A stretch of DNA of 64,000 nucleotides from Streptomyces sp. NBC_01788. GTDB taxonomy: Bacteria; Actinomycetota; Actinomycetes; Streptomycetales; Streptomycetaceae. Numbering within the stretch: position 1 is the stretch's first letter; each line of letters begins with the position of its first letter. Positions 33,924 through 42,756 of the stretch are shown one piece after another. Position numbers and translations under genes: made by a program. Below the pieces are notes generated by a model. It had not been told where the DNA came from. It was given only the letters and a program-made list of their open reading frames with translations, and searched no databases. Where the stretch lies: NCBI RefSeq assembly GCF_035917575.1, contig NZ_CP109090.1, positions 620,001 to 684,000 on the forward strand. The letters run 5' to 3'.

Positions 33924-34107
33924 GCCGGCGCGCCTCCCGGCCCGCGTGCGCACGCGGGTGTGCGCCGGGCGTGCGTCCGCCGGGCCCGTTCCGTGCCCGC
34001 TTTCGCCGGTGGGCTTGCTCGGGTACCCGGGTCCTGTGACACGCTCGGTGACGACCGGCCCGTACGGCCGGTCGTCACTCTGTCCGGCACAGTGGAGAGG
34101 CACCGGT

Positions 34108-34995
34108 ATGCGCATCGGACTGCTCGGCACCGGCCCCTGGGCACGGATGGTCCACGCCCCCGCCCTGAGCGCGCACGGCGAGCTGGACTTCGCCGGCGTA
34201 TGGGGGCGCCGTACGGCCGCCGCGAAGGATCTCGCCGAACGACACGGCACCCACGCCTTCGACGATCTCGACGCCCTACTGGCGGAGGTGGACGCGGTCG
34301 CCGTCGCGCTGCCCCCGCACATCCAGGCCGACCTCGCGGTGCGGGCCGCGCGGGCACACTGCCACCTGCTGCTCGACAAGCCGCTCGCCGCGACGGTGGA
34401 ACAGGGCCGCGCGGTGGTCGGGGCCGTACGGGAGTCCGGTGTGGCCTCGGTGGTCTTCTTCACCACCCGCTTCCAGCCCGAACCGGCGGCCTGGATCGCC
34501 GAGCAGGCCGCCCGGGGGGAGTGGTTCACGGCGCGGGCGCAGTGGCTGGGCGCGGTGTTCACCGGCGACAGCCCGTTCGCCGACTCGCCCTGGCGGCGGG
34601 AGAAGGGCGCGCTGTGGGACGTCGGCCCGCACGCGCTGTCGGTGCTGCTGCCGGTCCTCGGCGACGTACGGCGCGTGACGGCCGCCGCGCACGGTCCCGG
34701 GGACACGGTGCACGCGGTCCTCGACCACGTCGGCGGCGCGTCCAGCACCCTCACCCTGAGCCTGACCGCTCCCCCTGCGGCGGCCGGGGCGACCGTGGAA
34801 CTGCGGGGCGAGGCCGGCGTGACGCTGCTTCCGGAGGCCTCCGAGGACGCCGTCGCCGCCTACACGCGCGCGACGGACGCGCTGCTCACCGCCGCCCGCA
34901 CCGGCCGCCCTCATCCGTGCGACGCCGCGTTCGGCCTCCGGGTCACCGAGATACTCGCGGCGGCGGAGACGGAGCTGACGCGCGACACGGACTGA
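34108..34995 (+). CDS. Gfo/Idh/MocA-family oxidoreductase
   Basis: The 295-aa protein has an N-terminal NAD(P) Rossmann fold (IGLLGTGPWARMVHAPAL). The catalytic-region motif LLLDKPLAAT (Lys of the EKP-like motif) follows, and the C-terminal substrate domain has ALWDVGPHALSVLLPVLG. It is slightly shorter than typical members (330-380 aa). A sugar or inositol-like substrate is expected; no sugar operon is adjacent. GGAGAGG precedes the ATG. Confidence 0.88.
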   Translation: MRIGLLGTGPWARMVHAPALSAHGELDFAGVWGRRTAAAKDLAERHGTHAFDDLDALLAEVDAVAVALPPHIQADLAVRAARAHCHLLLDKPLAATVEQGRAVVGAVRESGVASVVFFTTRFQPEPAAWIAEQAARGEWFTARAQWLGAVFTGDSPFADSPWRREKGALWDVGPHALSVLLPVLGDVRRVTAAAHGPGDTVHAVLDHVGGASSTLTLSLTAPPAAAGATVELRGEAGVTLLPEASEDAVAAYTRATDALLTAARTGRPHPCDAAFGLRVTEILAAAETELTRDTD

Positions 34996-35068
34996 CCGGC
35001 CCGGCAGCGCGGCCGCGCTGCCCCCCCACTCGCCGGAGGGTGGCTGACAACGGCCGGAGAGGGGCAGG

Positions 35069-35509
35069 TCAGCCCACGTCCCACAGGAACCGGTGGGTGT
35101 GGATGCCGAAGTACGGGAACGACTGGACCTGCCGTACGCCCTCGATGGGACGGACCACGTCGTTGACGAAGTCCAGCAGGTCCCGCGGGCCGGGCGCGAC
35201 GACCTCGGCGAACAGGTCGAAGCCGCCGGAGGTCAGCACCGAGTAGACCACCTCGGGGCGGCCGGCCAGTTCGTCGGCGACCGCCCGCGGGTCACCGTCC
35301 ACGCCGATGCCCAGCAGGGCCATGGCCTGTCCGCCCATGGCCATCGGATCGGTCACGCCGACCACCTGGACGGCCTTGGAGTCCAGCAGGCGCTGGAGCC
35401 GCTGGCGGGCGGCGGACGCGGACAGACCGACCTTGGGGCCGAGGTCCGCGTACGCGATCCGTCCGTCGGTCTGCAACTCGCGCAGGATGGCCCGGTCGAT
35501 CTCGTCCAC
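35069..35509 (-). CDS. Lrp/AsnC-family regulator
   Basis: The 146-aa protein has an N-terminal helix-turn-helix (MDEIDRAILRELQTDGRIAY, VGLSASAARQRLQRL) and a C-terminal RAM ligand-binding domain (VYSVLTSGGFDLFAEVVA). Such proteins respond to amino acids. In other Streptomyces an AsnC gene stands beside an aminotransferase, a PucR regulator and polyamine or GABA genes. Here only the tail of that aminotransferase remains, and PucR is 7 kb away. It starts with GTG. Confidence 0.88.
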   Translation of the reverse strand: MDEIDRAILRELQTDGRIAYADLGPKVGLSASAARQRLQRLLDSKAVQVVGVTDPMAMGGQAMALLGIGVDGDPRAVADELAGRPEVVYSVLTSGGFDLFAEVVAPGPRDLLDFVNDVVRPIEGVRQVQSFPYFGIHTHRFLWDVG

Positions 35510-35560
35510 GTGTGTCGCTCTCCCTCTCCCGGCCGGCTCGCCCCAGCGTAGGCCCTGCCG

Positions 35561-35703
35561 TCAGCCGAGCAGTTCGGCCAGGGCGGCGGCGAAGAGCTCG
35601 GTGTGCGCGTCGACGTCCTGCTCGGTGGTGTCGGGGCACATCAGCGTCATGTTGTGGAACGGGGTGAGCAGGATGCCCCGGTTGGCCAGGTAGAGGTGGA
35701 GAA
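35561..35703 (-). pseudogene. Truncated 3' end of a class-III aminotransferase gene
   Basis: The minus strand reads LHLYLANRGILLTPFHNM, then TLMCPDTTEQDVDAHTEL and FAAALAELLG with a stop. That is the C-terminus of an aspartate-aminotransferase-fold (GSA-aminomutase-like) transaminase. Homology ends abruptly near 35,700, where AT-richer unrelated sequence begins, so roughly 400 N-terminal residues are missing. The fragment cannot be active. It marks the left edge of the accessory segment. Confidence 0.75.
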
Positions 35704-36050
35704 TACGATCGGATCACTAGCCGCTTCAAGGCTGGCTTCAGATTCGTGCGTCGCGACAGCTGATCCACGCACCCTCAGGCTGCCGACCACTGGGCTCCCC
35801 CGTCGCCGCATGGCCGGCGCCCGTCTTGCCGACGAGGCCGGCGGGCCGTTCCCTGGACGTATGCGTCCGTGTGTGGCCGTCGCCGGGTACGGTGCCGGGG
35901 GGCTGGAACCCGCCCGGCAGGTGAGCCTGCTTCAGGCCAGGCGGGGGGCGTTCGTGGGGTGCGGGGGCCCGGGCGGGGTCGTGGAGGCGTGCACGCGGGG
36001 CGTGCGATCGGCGGGCGACCTGCCCGGCCGCATGCGGAAGGGACGGTGCG
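35704..36050. other. Non-coding segment just inside the accessory island
   Basis: This 347-bp stretch has no supported gene. The first 60 bases are less GC-rich than their surroundings. The rest is GC-rich and ends in GGAAGGGACGG, the ribosome binding site of the SnoaL-like gene. Confidence 0.5.
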
Positions 36051-36455
36051 ATGGATCCTGACATCCGGACCAGGGCCGCGATCGAGGAACACTGGCGGGC
36101 ATCGGAACGTGGGGACACCGAGGCCGAGCACGCCATCTACGCCGCGGACGCCGTCCTCGACTATCCCCAGTCGGGTGAACGGTTCCGGGGTCGCGCCACG
36201 ATCTCGGCGCAACGTGGCGGGCACCCCGCCAGTCGCCACTTCACCGTCCACCGGATCATGGGCGGCGGAAGTCTGTGGGTGAGCGAGTGCGTCATCACGT
36301 ACGACGGGGTGCCCAGCTACTCGGTGAGCATCATGGAATTCGCCGACGGGCACGTGGTGCACGAGACCCAGTACTTCGCGGACGCCTTCGGCGCCCCGGA
36401 ATGGCGAACGGCGCTCGCGGAACCGATGCCGGGCAGGAACATAGCCAGGGCCTGA
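36051..36455 (+). CDS. SnoaL-like/NTF2-fold protein
   Basis: The 134-aa protein fits the SnoaL/NTF2 cone fold: RAAIEEHWRASERGDTEAEH, YAADAVLDYPQSGERFRG, VITYDGVPSYSVSIMEFADG and VVHETQYFADAFGAPEWR. Members include polyketide cyclases, isomerases and many orphan proteins. No biosynthetic gene adjoins it, so its role is open. GGAAGGGACGG before the ATG supports the start. Confidence 0.82.
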   Translation: MDPDIRTRAAIEEHWRASERGDTEAEHAIYAADAVLDYPQSGERFRGRATISAQRGGHPASRHFTVHRIMGGGSLWVSECVITYDGVPSYSVSIMEFADGHVVHETQYFADAFGAPEWRTALAEPMPGRNIARA

Positions 36456-36537
36456 CCGCCCGCGCCCCCCAACCCGGCCCGATGGCAGGGCGGATAACCG
36501 GTGGCCCCGGGGTGAGCAGGTCCAGCACAGTTGGGCC

Positions 36538-37641
36538 ATGGCGATCTCTGGACCCCGGTTCATACCTGGCCTCGAGTTGTCCGAGGTCTTGTACGAGGAG
36601 GCGGTGGAGCCGATCCTCCGGGATGCGTTTCCAGGGCTGCGTTACGCGGCTGCTCGGATCGGCGGCGGCTCCGAGGTGCTCGGTTTCGACACACCGCGGT
36701 CGGCAGATCACGAGTGGGGCCCGCGGCTGGAGATCTTCCTGACAGCCGAGGACCGGGCTCAGCACGGTGGTGCGATCTGTCGCACCCTGGCTGAACGGCT
36801 GCCGAAGGACGTTCGGGGCTGGCCCACCCACTTCGAGGAGAGCGACGATCCGCTGGATCCGGTCGGGCGTATGCAGTCGACCGACGGCCCGGTGAACCAT
36901 CGCGTAGACGTGCACGACGTGGACAGCTGGCTGGCCGAGCAACTCGGAGTGCGTCCGGCCGGTGCAGAGCCGACCACTCGTGAATGGCTGGCGATGCCAC
37001 AACAGAAGCTCGCTGAGACCACTGGTGGAGCGGTGTTCCATGACGGGCTCGGTACTCTCACCGACGTCCGGAGGCGGCTGGCTTGGTATCCCGGCCAGGT
37101 ATGGCGGTATCTGCTGGCTTACCAGTGGCAGCGCGTCTCACGGGAAGAAGCGTTCGTGGGTCGCTGCGCGGAAGTCGGTGACGACATCGGTTCGGCCGTC
37201 GTGGCCGCTCGGCTGGTGCGTGATCTGATGCGCCTTTGCCTGCTGCTGGAGCGCCGCTACGCCCCCTACGGCAAGTGGCTCGGCAGCGCCTTCGGCCGGC
37301 TGCCTGCGGCGGAGTCGCTCAAACCGGCTCTCCGTGGTGCGCTGGCGGCGACGGACCACCGGACCCGGGAGGCGCATCTGTGCGACGCGTACGAGGTTGT
37401 CGCTGCCCTGCAGAACGCATCGGGGCTCAACGCGCCGGTGGACCCGAGGCGGCGGCCCTACCACTCGCGTCCCTTCCAGGTTCTGCGCGCCGAGCGTTTC
37501 GCGCAGGCACTCGCGGAGACGGTCACGGACCCGGACCTTCGGACGTCGGCGCTCGTGGGAGGCGTGGACCAGTGGGCAGACAGCACTGATCTGCTCAACC
37601 AGCCCCAAGCCATACGGGCCACAGCACACGCTCTCGGATGA
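36538..37641 (+). CDS. DUF4037 nucleotidyltransferase-like protein
   Basis: The 367-aa protein has an N-terminal nucleotidyltransferase-like fold. IGGGSEVLGFDTPRSADHEW provides a GGS motif and the Asp/His pair typical of DUF4037. A helical C-terminal half follows (FVGRCAEVGDDIGSAVVAAR). Biochemical function is unknown; related nucleotidyltransferases modify small molecules or tRNA. Codon choice is less GC-extreme than in flanking core genes, fitting horizontal acquisition. Confidence 0.8.
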   Translation: MAISGPRFIPGLELSEVLYEEAVEPILRDAFPGLRYAAARIGGGSEVLGFDTPRSADHEWGPRLEIFLTAEDRAQHGGAICRTLAERLPKDVRGWPTHFEESDDPLDPVGRMQSTDGPVNHRVDVHDVDSWLAEQLGVRPAGAEPTTREWLAMPQQKLAETTGGAVFHDGLGTLTDVRRRLAWYPGQVWRYLLAYQWQRVSREEAFVGRCAEVGDDIGSAVVAARLVRDLMRLCLLLERRYAPYGKWLGSAFGRLPAAESLKPALRGALAATDHRTREAHLCDAYEVVAALQNASGLNAPVDPRRRPYHSRPFQVLRAERFAQALAETVTDPDLRTSALVGGVDQWADSTDLLNQPQAIRATAHALG

Positions 37642-37683
37642 GAGGCAGCAGGTCCGGGACAGGCACTGCCCAAGCGGTGGTGC

Positions 37684-38031
37684 CTACAGATCTGCCGGGC
37701 GGGTGAACCCGTAGGCGCGCTCGACCTTGGCCACGTGGAGTGAGAACGAGGTGTACCAGCGCTCGCGTCCGTCCGCACGGGCCAGGGCGTGCTCCGCGTG
37801 ATCCCGCCAAGCGGCGATCGAATCCTCGTCCTTCCAGTACGACACCGTGACCCCCAGGCCGTTCGCACCGCGAGCGGAATCGACGCCGAGGAACCCCGGC
37901 TGGTCGGCAGCCAGCTTCATCAGCCGCTCGTCCGCCTCCGCATAGCCGTTGTCGCCGACGGTCCGCACGGCGGTGAACACCACGGCGTAGTAGGGCGGAG
38001 CGGGCAGCGACGCGGGCGCAGGATCGGTCAC
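37684..38031 (-). CDS. Antibiotic biosynthesis monooxygenase-domain protein
   Basis: This 115-aa dimeric ferredoxin-like protein matches the ABM fold: YYAVVFTAVRTVGDNGYAEA, DQPGFLGVDSARGANGLGVT and VSYWKDEDSIAAWRDHAEH. Related proteins are cofactor-free monooxygenases or heme-degrading enzymes, but many have no known activity. GGAGG stands before the GTG. It is convergent with the DUF4037 gene inside the accessory segment. Confidence 0.85.
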   Translation of the reverse strand: MTDPAPASLPAPPYYAVVFTAVRTVGDNGYAEADERLMKLAADQPGFLGVDSARGANGLGVTVSYWKDEDSIAAWRDHAEHALARADGRERWYTSFSLHVAKVERAYGFTRPADL

Positions 38032-38941
38032 GGAGGTCCTCCAGCAGACGACACCGGCAGTATCGCCTCAAACGATCTCGCACACCCACCTGAACTCACA
38101 ATCCCGCCACCCGGTGACCGACCCACGCTCCCGGTCGGCCTGCCGGGCGGCTGAACGCGCCTCGGCCGTGGTTGCGAGCGTGTCGGGACAGGCCACCGCG
38201 GCCACCCTCGCTAACGTCCGCTTCGCGCAAAAGGCCCCCAAGGGACCGATTCGCACCCATTGGCGGTCGAGAGGACACGGCCCGCAACGTCTTCCAGTAC
38301 GACCAGAGCATCCCGCCAGCGTCCCGCTGACCGAGCACGGTCCGAGTCCTCATTGTCATCGCCCAGCGAAGCTCCGGACGTTCGGAGCTTCGCTGGATCC
38401 GTACTGGGAAGCACACGCATCGCCACATCACTGTGGTGAGTCCGGCTTCAGCGAACCGTGGCGCCCCGGGCTTCCGCGGAGGCGGCGTAAGCCGTCCCTT
38501 CGAAAACATCATTGCCGACGCGCCCAGCGAATCCACACCCTTGGGGGCGGTGGAACGCACGGTCAGGCGGAACTTGCAGGCGAGGGAAGCCCCGGGCTTC
38601 AGGGTGGCCTTCGCGGGCGTGACACCGGAAGCCACCAGGCCCTGTTGACCGCGCGCCGCCACCGGTCACATCGGCCGGCGCTGCCACTCGACCTCGAGCA
38701 CCGCGGCGAGCCGTCGCTGCCCGGTGTGCAGCATCACCGGGCCTCAGCGGCAGACGCTCATACCCCACTACCGCCGCCCGTGGCAGGCGCGCTGCGGCGG
38801 GGCCACCACCAAGGTGTCCCCGCCGTTCGGCTCGTCAGGCGCGGTCGCATCCTGCGTGGAGGCGATCGCGCCCCGCCTTGTTCCTACCGAAGCCGCTGGT
38901 ACAGGATCCGGGGGTCGGGACCCGGCTCCAGGAGGCACCCC
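38032..38941. other. Decayed segment without an intact gene
   Basis: This 910-bp region shows no convincing complete gene. On the minus strand near 38500-38650 the frame reads GVTPAKATLKPGASLACKFR and TAPKGVDSLGASA, which looks like a remnant of a secreted protein gene. A hairpin lies at 38363-38396. The segment ends in a strong AGGAGG ribosome binding site for the next gene. Confidence 0.45.
38363..38396. terminator. Perfect 14-bp hairpin
   Basis: CCAGCGAAGCTCCG (38363-38376) pairs exactly with CGGAGCTTCGCTGG (38383-38396) across a 6-base loop. There is no T-run. It may be a terminator or the remnant of a repeat element. Confidence 0.5.
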
Positions 38942-39397
38942 ATCACCGTCATCACGCACGAGGACCCGATCGGCCGGGGCCGCAGCAACTACCTGATTCA
39001 CGCTGACCTGTCAGACCGGCAGGACGGCTGGAGCGAACAGCTCTGGACCCGCCAGCTCGCGCCTGACCGGTTCGAGGTGGCCTGCCTGCCCTTCTTCACC
39101 TACGGCATCTGCTACCGCGACGTGGTGACCGTAGACAGCAACCACCTGGTAACCGCCGTGCTGGAGAAATCCGGCCATCGCACCCTTCGGGTCGCTCTCG
39201 TCGTCGACCACCCCGATCGGGACCAGCTGCACGAACTCCTGCACGCCAAGGTCGTCGAGGCCGACCTGCCTCACGAATGGCTCCAGGGGACCTACCTCGC
39301 GGTGGACCTCCCGCCGGGCACGGATCCGACAGCACTCGTGAAAACCCTGGAGGCACCCGCCCAGACCGGCGCTCTCCACTGGGAGATCGACTCCTGA
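38942..39397 (+). CDS. DUF4265-like protein with an apparent ATC start
   Basis: The 151-aa frame begins (I/M)TVITHEDPIGRGRSNYLI. It contains WSEQLWTRQLAPDRFEVACL and PFFTYGICYRDVV, similar to DUF4265 proteins. CTCCAGGAGGCACCCC stands directly before an ATC codon, exactly where an ATG is expected. No ATG, GTG or TTG follows in frame before the conserved part. Either ATC is used as a rare start or the start has mutated and the gene is silenced. Confidence 0.6.
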   Translation: MTVITHEDPIGRGRSNYLIHADLSDRQDGWSEQLWTRQLAPDRFEVACLPFFTYGICYRDVVTVDSNHLVTAVLEKSGHRTLRVALVVDHPDRDQLHELLHAKVVEADLPHEWLQGTYLAVDLPPGTDPTALVKTLEAPAQTGALHWEIDS

Positions 39398-39655
39398 TTC
39401 GAAGGCTCTTTCCGATAGGAGTTGTTAGAGACTGGTGACGCTTCCAGCAAGGTGCTCGCCTACAAGTCACCGCACGGTGTGGCCCGGTGCTCAGCAGGTG
39501 CGGACACTCCTTGGTGGCGGCGGCAAGCGTCACCCGTGCTGCGCTCATGCTCCACGACGGTGGCAGGCGCCGTCCGCGCGACGGACGAGAAAATACGTTG
39601 GCTGGCTGCCGCCGAGCTGCGACGATGCAGCTGTTTCCCATGCGGAGGGGGGCCT

Positions 39656-40762
39656 TTGTTCGTTTTCGTCTGCGCGAGGTGCGCTGCCGAGCTGACCGTC
39701 CCCTTGTCCCAGGTCTCCCTTCCGGCCCACGCTCGTCAGAAATACGGGAACGGGGCCCAGCTTCCGGTGCTCATGGGATCAGGAACGTTTGCCGTGGACC
39801 CGGACCCCTGGGGGCGGCCGTGGCGGATGTGGCACGAGATCGATCCGGACGAGGCGGAGGCACGCGGCATCTACGCGCCGGCCTACGCCCTGTCCGACAG
39901 CGCGCCCGGGGCGATTGTCATCGCGCCCGGAGATGTCCGCGGAACACGGCTGATCCCCGAGAAGAGCGGCGGTGCCTGCTGCGGCCCAGATGGGGCAGAC
40001 GGGCCCAACTTGGCCTGCGAGGCGTGCGACCTGCCCGTGGCGGCCAGGGTCGACGACTGCTCGCTCTGGCAGGCAGTGCGGCTCAGCTCAGACGCCGTGC
40101 ACCGCGTCCTCGTTGACGGTGTCCACGCTGCGCCGCTCTCCTGGGCGGAGCTGATCGAGAAGGGGGAGAGCACGCCCCCGTTCGAGCCGATTGCCACGTG
40201 GGGAGGACGGTTTGGACCGAGCCACTACTGGTCGTGGAGTCCGCAATGGGAGGCGGCAGCCGGCCGGGCGCTCGCCCACCTGCTGGCGGCCTCCGAAGGA
40301 CAGCCGGTGAAGGTTCCCAACGGTCTGACCGCGGACGTGTTCCAGCGAACGCTCGACGCGCTGCTGCCCGCAGGCCCGCCGAAGCGGCGCGCGGTCCTGG
40401 CTGGACCGGGACGGCCCGCGCCCGACGCAGGCGTCGACATCCTGCTCGTACCGGTCCATCCGCAGACGGGTCAAACCTGGACCCCCGCCGGCCCGGCCGC
40501 ATCGGCATACCCGGTGCCGCTGCCTCTGGGGGTGTGGCTGTGGTTGACCTCTCCCCAGCCCTACTTGCCGGTTCCCGCGTCGGGTGGCATACCCCAAGAC
40601 GTCCTCCGCGACGACCCGCTGCCGCCGCGCCCCAATTACCTGTTCCGGGCCGACCGGGGAGCGTTCCAGCACACCGTGGTCCGGTTGCCGGCCGTGCGCA
40701 GCCCGTGGCTGCGCACGATCCTCGAGAACCTCACGCAGGACAGGCCGGCCGGCCTCTTCTAG
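39656..40762 (+). CDS. Zinc-ribbon-like hypothetical protein, TTG start
   Basis: The 368-aa protein starts at a TTG with GGAGGGG seven bases upstream and begins (L)FVFVCARCAAELTVPLSQV. Paired cysteines CARC and later CCGPDG with CEAC suggest zinc binding. The middle contains HYWSWSPQWEAAAGRALAH, and the end has PNYLFRADRGAFQHTVVRL. I know of similar orphan proteins in Streptomyces but no function. It lies in the accessory segment; no signal peptide is present. Confidence 0.7.
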   Translation: MFVFVCARCAAELTVPLSQVSLPAHARQKYGNGAQLPVLMGSGTFAVDPDPWGRPWRMWHEIDPDEAEARGIYAPAYALSDSAPGAIVIAPGDVRGTRLIPEKSGGACCGPDGADGPNLACEACDLPVAARVDDCSLWQAVRLSSDAVHRVLVDGVHAAPLSWAELIEKGESTPPFEPIATWGGRFGPSHYWSWSPQWEAAAGRALAHLLAASEGQPVKVPNGLTADVFQRTLDALLPAGPPKRRAVLAGPGRPAPDAGVDILLVPVHPQTGQTWTPAGPAASAYPVPLPLGVWLWLTSPQPYLPVPASGGIPQDVLRDDPLPPRPNYLFRADRGAFQHTVVRLPAVRSPWLRTILENLTQDRPAGLF

Positions 40763-41111
40763 CGGTCTGGCAATCGAACAGCACCAGACTCTCGCGTCTC
40801 CCGAAGTGGTCAGCACCTGCTGTCTGCGAATCTGGTGAACAGAACCACCTGGCCGGCGGCCCAGGGACGCCCCAGGCTGCCTGCGCTCATAGTCCTCGAT
40901 CTGTCGGGGGTACGGGCCTGCCGGCTGCAGAAGATTCGTCACGGACGGCGGAGCCGGCCAGGGACTGCTGGTTCGACTGGGGGGACGGAGCGGGGCGTTG
41001 GCCGTCTCAAATCGATCTTCGCGAAGATTTCACCTTGGGTACAACCTTTCACGTGCGCACCAGGTCTGGTCTGTCGGTTCAGCAGACCCACAGAGCAGAC
41101 TTGGGGAACAA
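40763..41111. other. Upstream region of the secreted-protein gene
   Basis: This 349-bp stretch has no supported gene. It contains a perfect 14-bp palindrome ATCTTCGCGAAGAT at 41015-41028. An AT-richer segment follows to the start of the secreted protein, the likely promoter region. Confidence 0.45.
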
Positions 41112-41909
41112 ATGCGTATTCGTGCCACTGTTGCCGCTGTCTCCGGCGCCCTGGCCCTGTCCGCCCTCGCCGTGCCGGCCTCTCAGGCGAGCAGCCCTTC
41201 GTTCGCGCTGACGGGGGCGGACACCGCCCCGGTGATCAGCAAGGTCGTTGTGAACAGTGGAAAGCCGATCGTGCTCGGTACCACCGCCACCAAGAAGGTG
41301 ACGGTCTCCGTCACCGCGTCCCACTCCTCGGGTATCGACGACGCTCTCTCCTACCTCTGGAGGGGCCGCGACAGCAACCCGAACCTGTACGACCTCGGGT
41401 TCCACCCGGACAAGGAAAGGGCCAAGTGCAAGGCCGCGAAAGCCACAACCTCGACCTGCACCCTCACCATCACGGTCGATCCCCGATACCTGTGGAACAC
41501 CAACGCCACGACCTGGCGGGTCTACGCCGGCGCATGGGGCAAGGACGGGAGCTTCACCGAGAATGGCAAGTTCTCCTCGGTCAGGTTCCAGCGGCTGTCG
41601 CGGCTGACGGCCAAAGCCTCCCCGAAGTCCGTGAAGAAGGGCAGCACCATCACGGTCACGGGCAAGCTGGACCGCGCCAACTGGGACACCCGTAAGTACG
41701 CGGGCTACACGTCCCAGTCGGTCAAACTCCAGTTCCGGAAGAAGAACAGCAGCACATACACCACCGTCAAAACGGTGAAGAGCTCCAACACCGGCACGCT
41801 CAAGACCACGGTCAAGGCTGCGAAAGACGGCTACTGGCGCTGGAGCTTCGCCGGTACGACCTCGACTCCCGCAGTCAACGCCACCGGTGACTTCGTCCAC
41901 GTGAAGTAG
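41112..41909 (+). CDS. Secreted protein with C-terminal Ig-like domain
   Basis: The 265-aa precursor has a signal peptide (MRIRATVAAVSGALALSALA, cleavage near ASQASS). An N-terminal beta domain follows (VISKVVVNSGKPIVLGTTAT, SYLWRGRD), then a C-terminal Ig-like domain from about residue 160 (LTAKASPKSVKKGSTITVTG, VKLQFRKKNSSTYTTVKTV). It is Lys/Thr/Ser-rich and less GC-biased than neighbours. The type recurs in Streptomyces as secreted, sometimes calcium-binding-annotated proteins; the function is unknown. Confidence 0.8.
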   Translation: MRIRATVAAVSGALALSALAVPASQASSPSFALTGADTAPVISKVVVNSGKPIVLGTTATKKVTVSVTASHSSGIDDALSYLWRGRDSNPNLYDLGFHPDKERAKCKAAKATTSTCTLTITVDPRYLWNTNATTWRVYAGAWGKDGSFTENGKFSSVRFQRLSRLTAKASPKSVKKGSTITVTGKLDRANWDTRKYAGYTSQSVKLQFRKKNSSTYTTVKTVKSSNTGTLKTTVKAAKDGYWRWSFAGTTSTPAVNATGDFVHVK

Positions 41910-41947
41910 TCCCGCGGCGCGCGGCCGGACGCCGGTACTGTTCCGGC

Positions 41948-42514
41948 GTGACCAGTGACGCTGCCGCACCAAGCGGAGTCTGGAACGGTGCCTCAGTGCG
42001 CTCTCGTGTTGCCGCGATGGGCCGGGAGGACCCCGAGCGTCGCCGTTTCGGCGCCTCTCATCACGGGTACCGGCTTTACCCGCCCCTGACGGAAGCGACG
42101 ATCCGATCCTTCGAGCAGCTGCACGGCATTACCCTTCCTGCTTCCTACCGAAGCTTCCTGGGTACGGTCGCCGACGGCGGAGCGGGGCCGGACTACTGGC
42201 TCCTGGGCCTGGCAGAGGAAGGGGACGACGAAGAGGCCCTGCACGACCTTCGGGCAGAGTGTCTGCACGTGGGCTTCCTGGCCACCCCGTTCGCACACAC
42301 CAGGGAGTGGCCGGGGCCGGGCAGGGGAGGCAACGCCGACTACTCGGTGGCGGGGACGCTGGTCCTCGGCGAGTCCGGCTGCGGCACCTTCGCCCGTCTG
42401 GTCGTAACGGGGAGCGGTGCCGGACAAGGGTGGCTCGACGACTGCGTGTGGGGTGGTCTCACCCCCGGGCCGGACTTCCGCGATTGGTACACCGCATGGC
42501 TGGAATCCCACTAG
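41948..42514 (+). CDS. SMI1/KNR4-family protein
   Basis: The 188-aa protein carries the SMI1/KNR4 (SUKH-type) pattern LTEATIRSFEQLHGITLPAS followed by YRSFLGTVADGGAGPDYWLL, then a DDCVWGGLTPG region near the end. SUKH proteins often serve as immunity proteins against polymorphic toxins, but orphan copies are common and no toxin gene is adjacent. It starts with GTG. It is the last gene of the accessory segment. Confidence 0.8.
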   Translation: MTSDAAAPSGVWNGASVRSRVAAMGREDPERRRFGASHHGYRLYPPLTEATIRSFEQLHGITLPASYRSFLGTVADGGAGPDYWLLGLAEEGDDEEALHDLRAECLHVGFLATPFAHTREWPGPGRGGNADYSVAGTLVLGESGCGTFARLVVTGSGAGQGWLDDCVWGGLTPGPDFRDWYTAWLESH

Positions 42515-42614
42515 ATCTCAAACGCGGTCTCATCAGAGAAAGTACTTGGTTGGCACCTTCGGGCGCTCGGCCGACGGAAGGTATCTACGGATGCTCCACG
42601 TGGGAGGCCGGCGG

Positions 42615-42645
42615 CACGGGACCGGTCCCCCGTTCCGGTCCCGTG
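42615..42645. terminator. 11-bp hairpin downstream of pucR-like and SMI1 genes
   Basis: CACGGGACCGG (42615-42625) and CCGGTCCCGTG (42635-42645) pair perfectly across nine bases. It lies between the convergent SMI1/KNR4 and PucR genes and could end both transcripts. Confidence 0.6.
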
Positions 42646-42756
42646 TCCGCGGCTCGTCGAACCTACGTGTAGCGGGCAGCCGTTGGGTATCGCGCCGATG
42701 CCCCTTCGGGCCGGTGGAGGGCTCACCCGTGCACAAGTGAGTCCCAAATGCCCGCC

